From Oscarella lobularis (Eukaryota; Porifera; Homoscleromorpha; Homosclerophorida; Oscarellidae): 64,000 bases of DNA. The notes under the pieces were generated by a model, which was not told the origin of the DNA, ran no database searches, and saw only the letters and a program-made list of their open reading frames with translations. Positions 1 to 23,370 of this stretch are shown here, in pieces (positions within the stretch are counted from its first letter, which is position 1; every line of letters starts with the position of its first letter). The stretch lies in assembly GCF_947507565.1 (NCBI RefSeq), contig NC_089176.1:2046001-2110000 (forward strand). Reading direction: 5' to 3'. The translations under genes and the position numbers were made by a program.

Positions 1-743
1 ATTTGATGTCGGACGATCGAAGCTCCGCATTGATACGCAAACAAAGAAGCCCGTTATATTGATTCGACGCAAGACAAACTCTAAGGCTTTGATCATGCTA
101 ATATCACGATATAGGCACCCTGCATGATCAGTAGAAATAAGTACAGAATTCTCTAGCATTCCCGTTGCTGATTGCAAACGTTTGCTGACTGTGGAGGCCT
201 CGATCCGGCTGGTCCATTTATATGCATGCATGCGGTCTAATTAAATATTCATGTGGTTGTAATTAATTCGTCTGAAGACATTCCAAACGTGCCAAGCTTC
301 TATGCTCTGATCGCCGTGTAAGTTGAGACGGTCTTCAATCGTCTGCTGTTGTAACGAGTCTTGGCAAAAAGAGACTTCTAATTGGGGTATCTGACAAAAA
401 TCCATTTAATTAATTAATATGCGTAGGCAGTGTCTGCCCACTGGCAGTCTCCGTCCTGGCAGCATCTACAGTCTGCTGCAAGTAGTATGTGGCTCTGCTT
501 GAGAGGGAGCTTGGTCCGAGGTGGTAGTTTTTTTGTCTCGGTACCTGAGTACCGAGACATAGTTTTTGGGGTGTAAAAATTTTTGTCGTTGCGTACCGGA
601 AAAGTGGTTGGTGGTACATTGTCGCGACTTCGTTCGTCAGGTGTCCGATACATTGTAGTTGTGCACCTGGGTATTTGTTAGGGTCCTTGTCTTTTAGTTT
701 TGGAGAAATTTGGGTCCTTTCGTGAAACAGGATGTGACGTCAC

Positions 744-889
744 AGAAGTTTGGAATGCTCGTTTGCATCTAATTACCAGGCTTTTTGATGTGGGGGGTGG
801 ATACGTTTCCGCCTTCTCAGAGAAGTTTGGAATGCTCGTTTGCATCTAATTACCGGGCTTCTTGATGTGGGTGGTGCATACGTTTCGGT
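744..889. repeat. 77-bp direct tandem duplication
   Basis: The motif AGAAGTTTGGAATGCTCG begins at 744 and again at 821, giving a period of 77 bp. Similarity continues through a shared TTGCATCTAATTACC block to a GTGG.G.ATACGTTTC end. A few substitutions separate the copies, so the duplication is young but not brand new. No coding role is visible. Confidence 0.8.
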
Positions 890-1180
890 ACACCCGTTGT
901 GACAATGCGCTTACCTTTCAGTTTTTTCAAGGTCGTGCCGATGTGCGTTTGCGGCGTTCGGTTTGTTGTTCCGGAGCTTGGGCAAAGTGATGAAAACTGA
1001 CATAAGAAATATGTAAGGATATATGTTCCCGTGTCTGTGGGGCTTGGTTAGGTACTGATCGCTCTTCATCATTTAATTCTCTGAGCGAGGGGCCTGGGAG
1101 ATGGCGTTGTGTCCGTCGCTGCAGCAGTTGAAGCTACGCTAAGGAGCTCAGCATTGTGACTCGCTGAAATGAGGGATGTG

Positions 1181-1345
1181 AATGAGGTGCGTGCGGTGTT
1201 TTGTCTAGACGTGGTAGGGAGGCGTGACGGTATCAATTTTCCATTTCTCGTGGGAGCGTGGTGAGTCGCCTAAATGCTCACCATGGTACCAGTCAAAATA
1301 AGCGAAACGCCTCTCTACCGTAGTCAAAATACCACGTGCCTCATT
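1181..1345. mobile_element. Fold-back (MITE-like) element, copy 1
   Basis: The left arm (1181-1225: AATGAGGTGCGTG, then GTGGTAGGGAGGCGT) is matched in inverse by the right arm (1307-1345: ACGCCTCTCTACCG, then ACCACGTGCCTCATT), giving imperfect terminal inverted repeats of about 40 bp around an 80-bp centre. No transposase is present, so a non-autonomous inverted-repeat element is the simplest reading. A related element lies at 2101-2305. Target-site duplications could not be assigned confidently. Confidence 0.5.
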
Positions 1346-2100
1346 TGCCGCTCATTCAGAGTCAGCTAGTCACGCTTGCTGTATACTGCTCAGCACAGCC
1401 TCTGCTGCTGCAGAAATGAACGCGCCGGCATCGCCGCCCATGATAGAATTTTTGAGCAACCTGAAGTATCTAACCAAGCCCTCGACTGACACAAATATCT
1501 CTGCCATATACATTCTTTCAGTTGCCGCCACTTCGCCCATGCCCTAGGAAGAACCCAATGCCGCAAACGATAAGCGGCACAGAAAAGAACTGAAAGGTAT
1601 AGTTCCAAACTTCTGTGACATTTTCGAAAAGAGCGAGCCCTGCCCTAACAATCACCGAGGACGTACACAACAACGCCATGCACGGCTTCCGGCCCCTAGC
1701 TGTCGCTCGCAACTGTTAGCCCGAGCGCAAAAGCTAGGGAAAGAGCTAGGGCAGTGCTAGCGACAGGTTGACAAACGGAGTTTAGAGGGGTCCCAGGACC
1801 CTGAAGGGAGTCCATCAAGGGGAACGCTTAGCTTAGGTGTGAAAGTTGGAGGGCAGGCGGCGAATCTACAACTACTGCTGGACCCGAATTTTTCCCGTGC
1901 ATGTGCGCGTAGTTACCATACGGTTATTTCCGGGACTTGGGCGAATTAAGTGGCAATCGATGTGCATTAGCCTCGACAGCTAGACTCGATCGGGCAAATA
2001 GATTTCGGTTTTCTTTTCACCGGCGACGTCGATTTGTTCGTTTTGGCAGCTAAACGCTAAGGAGAAGAGTAGTCTACAGCATTCTTGCTGAGCTGTGAGT

Positions 2101-2305
2101 GTATTTTGACTGCGGTAGGGAGGCGTGATAGACTGGTACGGTGAGGGGAGTGTTCTCAGTCTCACACGAGAAATGAGGCGGCGCGTGCCGTCTGCTTCTC
2201 GTAGACATTGTTCTCGCAGACGGCGATTACGATTACACCAGATCGGACGACCACTACCGCCGCCTAAACACTCACCACCGTAGGTCTCCCGTACCAGTCT
2301 AAATT
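2101..2305. mobile_element. Fold-back (MITE-like) element, copy 2
   Basis: The start (GTATTTTGACTGCGGTAGG, then GAGGCGT) is nearly the reverse complement of the right arm of the element at 1181-1345. A GACTGGTACGGTGAG block at about 2131 is answered in inverse by CTCACCACCG and CCGTACCAGTC at 2271-2299. The block CGCCTAAA..CTCACC..GTACCAGTC recurs in direct orientation at about 1267-1295. The two copies therefore belong to one family of short inverted-repeat elements with no coding capacity. Confidence 0.5.
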
Positions 2306-3050
2306 GTCAAGACGATTTTTTAAAATCGTCAAGGCAAAAATCGTCAAGACGATTTTTTAAAAATCGTTAAGACGATTTTTTAAAATCGTCAAGGCAAAAA
2401 TTGTCAAGACGATTTTTAAAAAACGTCAAAACGATTTTTTTAAAATGGTCAAGGCAAAAGTCGTCATGACGATTTTTACTTTGACGATTTTTACCTTGAC
2501 GATTTTTAAAAATCGTCATAACGATTTTAAAAAATCTTCATGACCATTTTTATTTATGACGATTTTTGCCTTGACAAGTTTTAAAAATCGTCATTATGAA
2601 AAATCGTCATGACGATTTTTGCCTTGACGATTTTTAGAAATCGTCATGACGATATTTGCCTTGACGATTTTTAAAAATCGTCATGACGATTTTTGCCTTG
2701 ACGATTTTTAAAAATTGTAATGACGATTTTTCCTTGACGATTTTTAAAAATCGTCATGACGATATTTAGCTTGACGATTTTTGCCTTGACAATTTTTAAA
2801 AAAGTCGTCACGACGATTATTTAAAATCGTAAAGACGATTTTTATAATCGTTAAGACGATTTTTAAAAATCGTCAAAGCAAAAATCGTCAAGACGATTTT
2901 TTAAAATCGTTAAAAAATCGTCAATGCAAAAAATCGTCAAGGCAAAAATCGTCAAGACCATTTTTAAAAATCGTTAAAACGATTTTTTAAAATCGCCAAG
3001 GCAAATATCGTCAAGACAATTTTTAAAAATCCGTCAAGGCAAAAATATTT
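2304..3050. repeat. Palindromic AAAAATCGTC/GACGATTTTT array
   Basis: About 750 bp are built almost entirely of the 9-10 base word AAAAATCGTC and its reverse complement, often abutted into perfect palindromes, with a CAAGGCAAAAATCG spacer. The spacer orientation switches: CAAGGCAAAA prevails from 2304 to about 2465, the complement TTTTGCCTTG from about 2466 to 2795, and CAAGGCAAAA again to 3050. Units are degenerate rather than identical. The array lies about 100 bp upstream of a TATA-like box. It is not a CRISPR array, because it lacks unique spacers. It could be a satellite, a decayed fold-back transposon or a structured regulatory tract. Confidence 0.85.
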
Positions 3051-3156
3051 CTACTTACGCATGCGCACTGTACTTCTTTCAACGCCACTTTTGCTCGCAT
3101 CCATGAATTTTTGAGCGATCGTTCCAGGTTTTCCGCCTACTGCCTGTCCGCCAACC

Positions 3157-3165
3157 TTTTTATAA
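3157..3165 (+). promoter_or_regulatory. TATA-like box upstream of the mucin-4-like gene
   Basis: A TTTTTATAA sequence followed by a C-rich stretch lies about 150 bp upstream of the chosen start codon at 3315, at a plausible core-promoter distance. It is the only such motif between the palindromic array and the gene. Assignment is by position and consensus only. Confidence 0.35.
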
Positions 3166-3314
3166 CCCCGCCCTCCGAAAACAAACGGGTATCCCTTTGA
3201 GGGGGCCCACTAAAACTCCTGCTCTAAAAACCCACAACATGCGGTCTTGCGTTTGTAGCAGTAAAATGAAATGTACAGGCGTGATCAATCTGTATGAAGA
3301 ATACTTGATCATTG

Positions 3315-16957
<13,643 letters not shown>

Positions 16958-17314
16958 AGCTTAGATGCGTTGAATTTAGATCTCTTTATCTCTACTGAAC
17001 CAAGACGGGACAGACTCCTTATCTATGCAGTGTGTTGTTGTCAATTTAGGGATAGTTTTGTCTGCTGTTTTTGTGTAGTGCCGGTGGTTCTCAATGTTTT
17101 TAGTGCATTTTCAGCATCTATGGTTTCAGTACGGGTCACTACGGGACAATGTCACGTGACTGTCACCGTTACGTCACGTCTTTTCTCGAAGCTTCCGTGG
17201 ACTCGTGGAGCAACTCATCGTCAATCGCTGGATCTCGGCGAAGGTAAGGCATGTCTTTAGCTAAAGAAAACGAAGTGTGCTTGATCGGGGCCTTGGTAGA
17301 ATCGATCGAAATTG

Positions 17315-17377
17315 TCGCCTTTTCTTGCTTGCACAGCAAGTCGAAGACCAGTTTAGAGATGCACTGGCAGGCGTTCT
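17315..17377 (+). repeat. Dispersed ~60-bp repeat, copy 1 (copy 2 at 23304-23370)
   Basis: TCGCCTTTT, CTTGCTTGC and AGTTTAGAGATGCACTGGC followed by GCGTTCT occur here and, with AGTTTGGAGATGCACTGGC, at 23304-23370. The two copies flank the ADAMTS gene in the same orientation. Each could be an old repeat fragment or an exon piece from a third locus. No open frame is convincingly shared. Confidence 0.55.
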
Positions 17378-17413
17378 TGTTGGGTTAGTTTTCACTCTGT
17401 TTCACGTGACGGT

Positions 17414-17556
17414 CAGCTCTTCTCAACAATGTCACTAAAACCAATACGTAAACAATACATGATTAATTAAATTTGATTTTTAAATTTGAAATACTGGAAT
17501 TTAGAGAGCTCCATTTCAAAGGACTGGACAACATAATTTGCGTATTCGACGGAAAG
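17414..17556 (+). pseudogene. Decayed duplicate of a cadherin-like exon of the MUC4-like gene
   Basis: This stretch matches 14158-14303 inside the upstream gene: CTTCTCAACAATGTCACT, CCAATACGTAAAC, then TTGAAATACTGGAATTTAG and AGAGCTC.ATTTC.AAGGACTGG, ending near GCGTATTCGACGG. Relative to the source it has lost a segment around the GTTGTTGTTGAGTTC block and carries substitutions. It includes part of one exon, the adjacent intron and the next exon, so it arose from genomic DNA rather than by retrocopying. It is probably inert. Confidence 0.75.
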
Positions 17557-17731
17557 GTGACGCTTCTCATAGAAAAGCGCACTTTGAAACGCCTTCTCAC
17601 AATATGAGGTGTACTGTACCTACTAAGGTGTCCCGCGCAATGCGTCCGCCCCGTCTCCCGTGTGAGCAATGATACCAACCACTGATCTACGCCACTCCCC
17701 CCATTACTTTGCCACCGTTCAACCGTTTGGC

Positions 17732-20700
17732 ATGGTGCGAGTGGCGTCGTTTTTCGTTTTGATCGTCAGCTTCGGAACAGCGAGAGCTAACGAACGCATC
17801 CCAAGCCCAGACTTAAAGGTCACCTTTCACAAGAGTCCCACAATTAACGTTTCTTCTTTCTCACGCACTGCATACGCACAGGCCGTTCATCTCGCTTGGC
17901 TCGAAAAAGACAGAACTGGTACGTGCAGTAACGCGTGATCGACAGCATTTTTCTACCGAATTTTACGGCATTAATTCGTTTGTTTACCTACGTACGTAGC
18001 GCTTCTCGACGCCGCCTTTCCCGAGCGCCTATCGCCGAATGGCGATTCCCTCGCTCGCAATCTTTATCCGCCTGCACTCGCGCCGCACGAGGACGCGAGC
18101 GCGCCGCTCATATACGCGCTGCGTACCCACGGCGAGATCTATAGCATGGAATTGTTCCCCAGTCGCGACATTCTATCACCGTCAGCGCGCATACAAACAA
18201 GGACCGATAACGACGACGACGACGACAGCGTCGCCGTGAACCACACCGAGATGACGGAATGTCATATGCGCGGCTCTGTTTTCGTTTCTAATAGCAGTGA
18301 CATTCAAGGCACCGCAGCATTGAGCTTCTGCGACGGAAATATGGTAGTTGATTGATAAAACGGCGCGGCATTCGATTGTAATCGCGAAACGTAGACGGGA
18401 CTGATCCTTGTCGGCGACACTCAATTGTGGGTGGAACCTTCGGCGGTCACCGCCGCCGGGCTCGACGGTCCCGGGCATCCGCACGTCGTCTATCGGAGAT
18501 CAATCGGTGAGGAGACGAACGAGGAACTAGTTTTTGGCCACGTGCATTCCCCAGGTACGCGTGCGCTTTTTTTCTGGGGGACACAGAAATAGACTGGCGC
18601 TTCGGCGACCCTTTTCTTTGCGGTGCTTTTGGTACCGATTGAATGTTTAGGCTAAAAGTCCCCGGTTTACGCTACTCGCTTTTTAGCGGTCCATTTGTCG
18701 AAATGAACTCCCTCTGTTCAATTTGGCGTAAACAGTGAATGCGCTTTTGTACAGGTGACTCTGGTCCGCATCATGATAGCCACTCTCGTCAAAGGAGAGC
18801 ATCGTCGTGCAAAAACGAACGTCGCAAGTTCTTTGTCGAAACGTGGATTGTAGTCGATGCGGTGTTCCATGCGAGACTCAAAAGATTGGGTCTAAAATCT
18901 CGTACGGCTGTGAGTCAGTATATTCTGACGTTGATCAACCTTGTAAGTGGCATTTTGTTTGTCGATAGATTGTTTGACCAGTTCGTTCGTTCATATTCTA
19001 GGCGAACATTCTATATGCAAATGAGGCCGTAGGATACGACATCACGTTTGTCGTCGTCCAGTTGGATTTCTGGGAACCGCCTCCCGTAATTGAGCAGTTC
19101 TACTCCGCGTTTGTGGACACGTCTTTCTTTCTTTCTTTCTTAGAAACGCTTCGGGTTTACGTTTTCGTCCATTTCCACTGTTCTTCTCGAAGATTTCTGC
19201 AGAGCACGTCTGCAACGTCCGTATCCCAACCATGATTCTGCTATTTATCTGACCGGGTACTCATAGCATCACGGGTAAAATTGGATATTTATTAATTATT
19301 TTTAGCCATGAGATATGCAAGGATAAGGACACGTGCGGAGAACTCGGTCGCGCCTATCTGGGATCAATCTGCAGTCCGAGACATAGCTGTCAGGTCATCA
19401 GTGACACTGGGATGCGCAGTGGATATGTTCTTGCCCAACTTTTCGGTCTTCTGTGAGCGAAAGAGAGACGATGTTCTGATGATGCTTGGATGTTTCGTTT
19501 GATTAGCTTTAGCGCTCGTCACGACGGAAACGGCAATCGATGTAGCGCCGAGGATCAGCATCTTATGGCACCGACTGTGTCGGGCGGGGACAAGATATAT
19601 CAATGGTCGCAATGCAGCAAACGTTACGTGAAGGAGTTCTTTGAGTAGAATTATTCATGAAATTGGCGAGGCCCCGAGGAGAGATTGATTTTTGTTCAGA
19701 TTGCAAAGGAACGTATACTGTCTTAGCAACGCGCCTCGGGCTTCGCTCAAACTTCCCTCGGCTAAACCTGGACAAATATACGATCTCGACAAACAGTGCT
19801 CGTTTCAGAGAAACGAGACGAATGGGACATTTTGTCCTTATTCCTGGGCTAGACGCGTATGGCGCAACACGTCCATCGTCTCTGTCATTTATCCTTCTCT
19901 CCGATCTGTAGGAACCGTGCCGGCACTTGTGGTGTTACGAGAGCAGAACCAGGTTATGCACGACGATTTACATACCACCCGTTGATGGCACTTTCTGTGG
20001 TCAGAATAAAGTATATAAAGAAAATGGCTTTATTTAGGATCTTCTAAGCTGTGGAATTGGGTTTAGGTGTGCTCTCGTGGCAAGTGTGTGCTTGCGACGA
20101 CTGTGCCTCAGTCCTCCTCAAATGACTGGGGTAAGTGGTCATCATACGGATATTGCTCGAGGAGCTGTGGCGGTGGAGTTCGCCAGCGAACGCGTCGATG
20201 CAAGTAGGTAGCGATAAAATTAATTTAAAAGAGAGTGACACGCTCAATTAGCGGAGATTGCTGCGAAGGAGACTCCGTTGTGTATGAAGTGTGCAATGCG
20301 AAGGTAGAGCATACTCTCTTCGTTGGCAATTGGTCCGTAAAAAGATCCGCGCTAGCCGTGCTCTTACGGAGCTGACGTGCGGAGAGAAGCGTGCTCCAAG
20401 CACAGGGATGAAAGGGGAAATCCTTGGCTCGTCTATTACAGAAGTGGGTCGTGTCGATTCGTTTGCTCGCCCGGTCGGTTTCAGCGCGTCGTCCGTCTTT
20501 AGAATCAAATCCTTGCGAGAATTGGTGCTACGATCAGCAGACGAAGAAAATGATGAAGTTGGCGTCGACGGTTCTGAACGGCGCGCTGTGTCGCGAAGGC
20601 GGCAGCGATCGATGCGTCTCGGGACGATGTGAAGTATGGGTGCCATTTGAAAATTAGTCGGTTCTCTGATGAGTTGTGTTTTTTTTTTTCTGCGAAGCCG

Positions 20701-23037
20701 TTTGGCTGCGACAATAAGTGGCGATCCGAACTGGTCTTCGACGCCTGCGGCGTATGCGGAGGATTGAATAGGTCTTGTACAGTTGTTTCTCGTCGGCTAC
20801 GAAGTCGAGGTGAGGTGTGCCGGCAGAGCAGAATAAATCAACCAATTCCGCTCACTCAGAGCTCCGGTTCTCTCCTGGCACGAGCCTGATTGACATCGTA
20901 GTATCAAATCGAGCTGATTTTGGTCTGTCTTTACCGCGCTGATTGACTTGCGCACGGCTTAGACTTGTTTCTTATAGAGATTCTGGTTGACCTTCCTGAG
21001 GTACCAACGACAGTTTTCCGATCAAGCGAGCACTCGAGAGATTCGTACGCTTTCGTTACAATAAATGCAGCCGGATCAGAGATACGCTACAAAAAAGAGA
21101 ACAGCGAACAAACAATCTCCATTCGGGATAAGCTTGAAGACAGGCTCGTCATTAGGGTACACCAGGAAAGGAAGAGTTCGTGGGGTTTTATAGTCGCTCT
21201 CCTTTAGGGATCCGGCTCGTTCTTAGTTGGCAGGTATACGTATTGCACCGCGACTAACCGAAATGATCGGCTCAATGACGAGCGTCTCAATCAAATCTAC
21301 CTATGGCGACGCAATCAAACGAAATGCAGCGAAGCATGCTGAGGAGGTATCAGTCTCTATCGATCCCAATTGCTCAGGTGATGCCATTTTTATTCAGGCC
21401 GACGTCAGGTGGGCAGCGAGTGTTATTCGCCAATAAAGCCTAGTGGAATACTCATGAGGCCTTCGTTCTGCGGCAGTTCGGCACCTCTGTTGAACGAAAT
21501 CGTCTCGTGCAACAGCGACGTGCCCTGCCCGGAGCGCGTTTGGGTTCCACTTGCCTGGTCGTCGTGTTCAGCGACGTGTGAAGGCGTGCAAAGGCGCTTC
21601 GTTCACTGTCGTCAGAAGGGATCTACCCGTAATCTGGTCAGGTCGTTTTGCACGGCGGCTGACCGTCCGGCGTCTGAGAGACCGTGCCGTCCGCCGTGTT
21701 TGGGTCAGTGGTCTGAATGGACGCCGTCTTCCTCGCCAGCGGCGACGTGCGGACGTTACGTTGCAAAGGAGAGGAGAAATTGCAGCAAGTGAGCTTTTCC
21801 GCCAAGCCTTTGCTCTCTGAATCGTCTTTAATAGCGCTAACTGTGAAGGATCTGCTGTTCGATATTGCCTCCACAGTGGAAAGGTACTCTCAGTACACAA
21901 TGCACACGTTTCTAATTGTTTTAATCTTGCTGTAGCCGTGTTCTGCTAACGCGTTCAGTCATCAGTGTAAGGCAGCCTATGGCAATGATTCTGGAGCAGT
22001 CCGAGACTACAATCGAGCAGGTGAATCTGCTGACTGCGACGCTAGCTAGCACGCAAAACGCTTAATCGCGATTTTTAGACCTTAGAAATTGTAAAATTAT
22101 CTGTTTGGGTGATCGAAAACCCATCACCTCAGCTGACGGGACAAGGTGTTCATTTAGCCAGCAAAATTTCTGTTTCAAAGGCCAATGCAAAGTTAGTAGC
22201 TTAGAAGGTATCTGTTTTTTTCTATACACGTGTCTCCTCGTTAGTTTGTCAAATGCAATGGCTTGTTCATTGACAAGCGTCCACGTGATCCTGAGTGCGG
22301 ACTTAAAGTTGCCAGCGAGCATGTCATGACAAATTCTCGCCGCCGAGGAATCTACGCAGTCAACTTCATAGGCAGGAAAAGTCAACAGCTGGTTGTAACT
22401 GCCAAGTCAGCGAAATCCATGGGAACCTCAGTAGTAATACGTAAGCCGATATGCTACACATCTTCGAAATAATTGGACACAACGTCCTAGTTTGGAAATC
22501 TACTTCGGGGGAACTTGGATTTTCTTCTGATTGGTTTCGTAGACAATCGTCTGGATCTGCTACAGCATTCGACGTCGAGATATCCTTTGAGCGGAAAAGT
22601 AATCGCAAATTCAAAATTTCCGCTGCAGGCATAACAGACCAAGAGATCGTAATACAGGTCTGCAACTTGTAGTCTCGGCCTATGCGCCAGGACTGATGAT
22701 TGATGATGCTGATTCAATCTACGTTACTAGATGTCTGTCAAGGAAAAAATGCAGTCTGCCTCAATACCAACTATAACAATCAAGTACTGCCAGGACCCTG
22801 CAACAACTCTTGCGCCGTTAACTTGTCCGAAGACGACGACGCCTCCGCCGACGACGACGCTTCCGCCGACGACGACGACGCCTCAACCAGGTTGGAATGC
22901 TTTCATCCCTGCAAAATCTAACCAACTGTTTTGGATTTACCATAGATTGCGTGGACCACTTGGCTTGCGCCATTATGCCACTGTCCTTTTGTAGATCTTC
23001 CACGTTTAAGACCATGTGCTGCCAATTGTGCTCTTAG
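17732..23037 (+). CDS. ADAMTS-family secreted protein with degenerate zinc site and PLAC domain
   Basis: A secreted matrix protein of the ADAMTS family. The ATG at 17732 was chosen over 17669 because it begins a clean signal peptide ([19 protein letters not shown]). Order: propeptide; furin site RQRR (18787-18798); reprolysin-like domain starting [10 protein letters not shown]; a region matching the zinc-binding helix (19436-19522) in which the motif is lost; disintegrin-like and DGTFCG segments (19690-20040); central TSP1 (20115-20280; [16 protein letters not shown]); Cys-rich ending GCD..., DACGVCGG (about 20490-20800); spacer (20860-21230); two TSP1 (21530-21790); a second Cys-rich/spacer-like part (22080-22670); a Thr/Pro linker; and a PLAC domain (22946-23037). 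The PLAC exon is joined through a 55-bp intron (22891-22945) and ends with TAG. Because all other domains keep frame, this looks like an expressed pseudo-enzyme or ADAMTS-like scaffold rather than a pseudogene. Confidence 0.8.
19436..19522 (+). other. Degenerate zinc-binding motif of the ADAMTS protein
   Basis: In active ADAMTS enzymes this position reads HExxHxxGxxH or HELGHVF...H. Here the codons CAA CTT TTC GGT CTT, then CT|C across a 54-bp intron (19453-19506), give Q-L-F-G-L-L-F-S-A-R-H. Spacing is exact and the third histidine (19520-19522) remains, but the first His is Gln, the catalytic Glu is Leu and the second His is Leu. The domain should not bind catalytic zinc or cut peptides. 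The surrounding sequence ([13 protein letters not shown] before, HLMAPT after) is well conserved. Confidence 0.8.
22946..23037 (+). other. PLAC domain, last exon of the ADAMTS gene
   Basis: The exon follows acceptor TTTACCATAG and encodes a six-cysteine C-terminal module starting [16 protein letters not shown] and ending MCCQLCS, then TAG at 23035-23037. The C.D....C........C........CC..C spacing is that of the PLAC domain, the usual C-terminus of many ADAMTS and papilin proteins. It is too short to be found as an open frame on its own and fixes the 3' end of the gene. Confidence 0.8.
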
Positions 23038-23303
23038 AGTGCTCCTGAACTCGTTTTGAGTAGTAAGTGAAGTGGTAGTGGTTTGTTGCTGTGCTTGATA
23101 GAGTGTACTTGATGAGCGTTTGTGTAGATGCACTATCGGCGCACGTGGAAGCCGCATTGCACTATAGAAAATATCACTTCAGTCTTTTACCTAGTGTTTA
23201 AGAGAAAGAGCTAATGAGCCATGACATCGTTCCTGTGTGCAGAAGGAGGATTTCAAAGTATTTGTGCACTGTGTGCAGTGACGGGAGCATCGATTGCGCG
23301 CGG

Positions 23304-23370
23304 TCGCCTTTTTTCTCTTCTTGCTTGCGCGTAGCCAGGTCAGTTTGGAGATGCACTGGCGACGCGTTCT
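23304..23370 (+). repeat. Dispersed ~60-bp repeat, copy 2 (copy 1 at 17315-17377)
   Basis: The block TCGCCTTTTTT, CTTGCTTGC, AGTTTGGAGATGCACTGGC and GCGTTCT matches the copy upstream of the ADAMTS gene. Together the copies bracket the ADAMTS locus in direct orientation, compatible with an old segmental duplication or dispersed repeat. Confidence 0.5.

Larger units (their letters stand above)
1..3156. other. 5' intergenic region, repeat-rich, no supported gene
   Basis: No reading frame here shows a recognisable domain or codon pattern; the short open frames are scattered and overlap repeats. From about 1 to 740 I see only AT-rich sequence with TTAATTAA runs. Beyond that the region holds a 77-bp tandem duplication, two fold-back elements that share arms, and a long palindromic array, each listed separately. 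The stretch between about 1360 and 2100 is unannotated; two minus-strand frames near 1390-1712 have no family resemblance and are probably chance. Confidence 0.6.
16958..17731. other. Intergenic region between the MUC4-like and ADAMTS genes
   Basis: No gene is recognised. The region contains a decayed copy of one exon of the upstream gene (17414-17556) and a short block at about 17315-17377 that is repeated at 23304-23370. The 5' flank of the ADAMTS gene has no obvious TATA box. Confidence 0.6.

Noticed and set aside
2304-3050. CRISPR-like array
   Set aside because: There are no unique spacers, units are degenerate palindromes and the DNA is animal.
17732-23037. ADAMTS locus as a pseudogene
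   Set aside because: Signal peptide, furin site, TSP1, Cys-rich, spacer and PLAC parts are all in frame with plausible splice sites; only the catalytic motif is lost.
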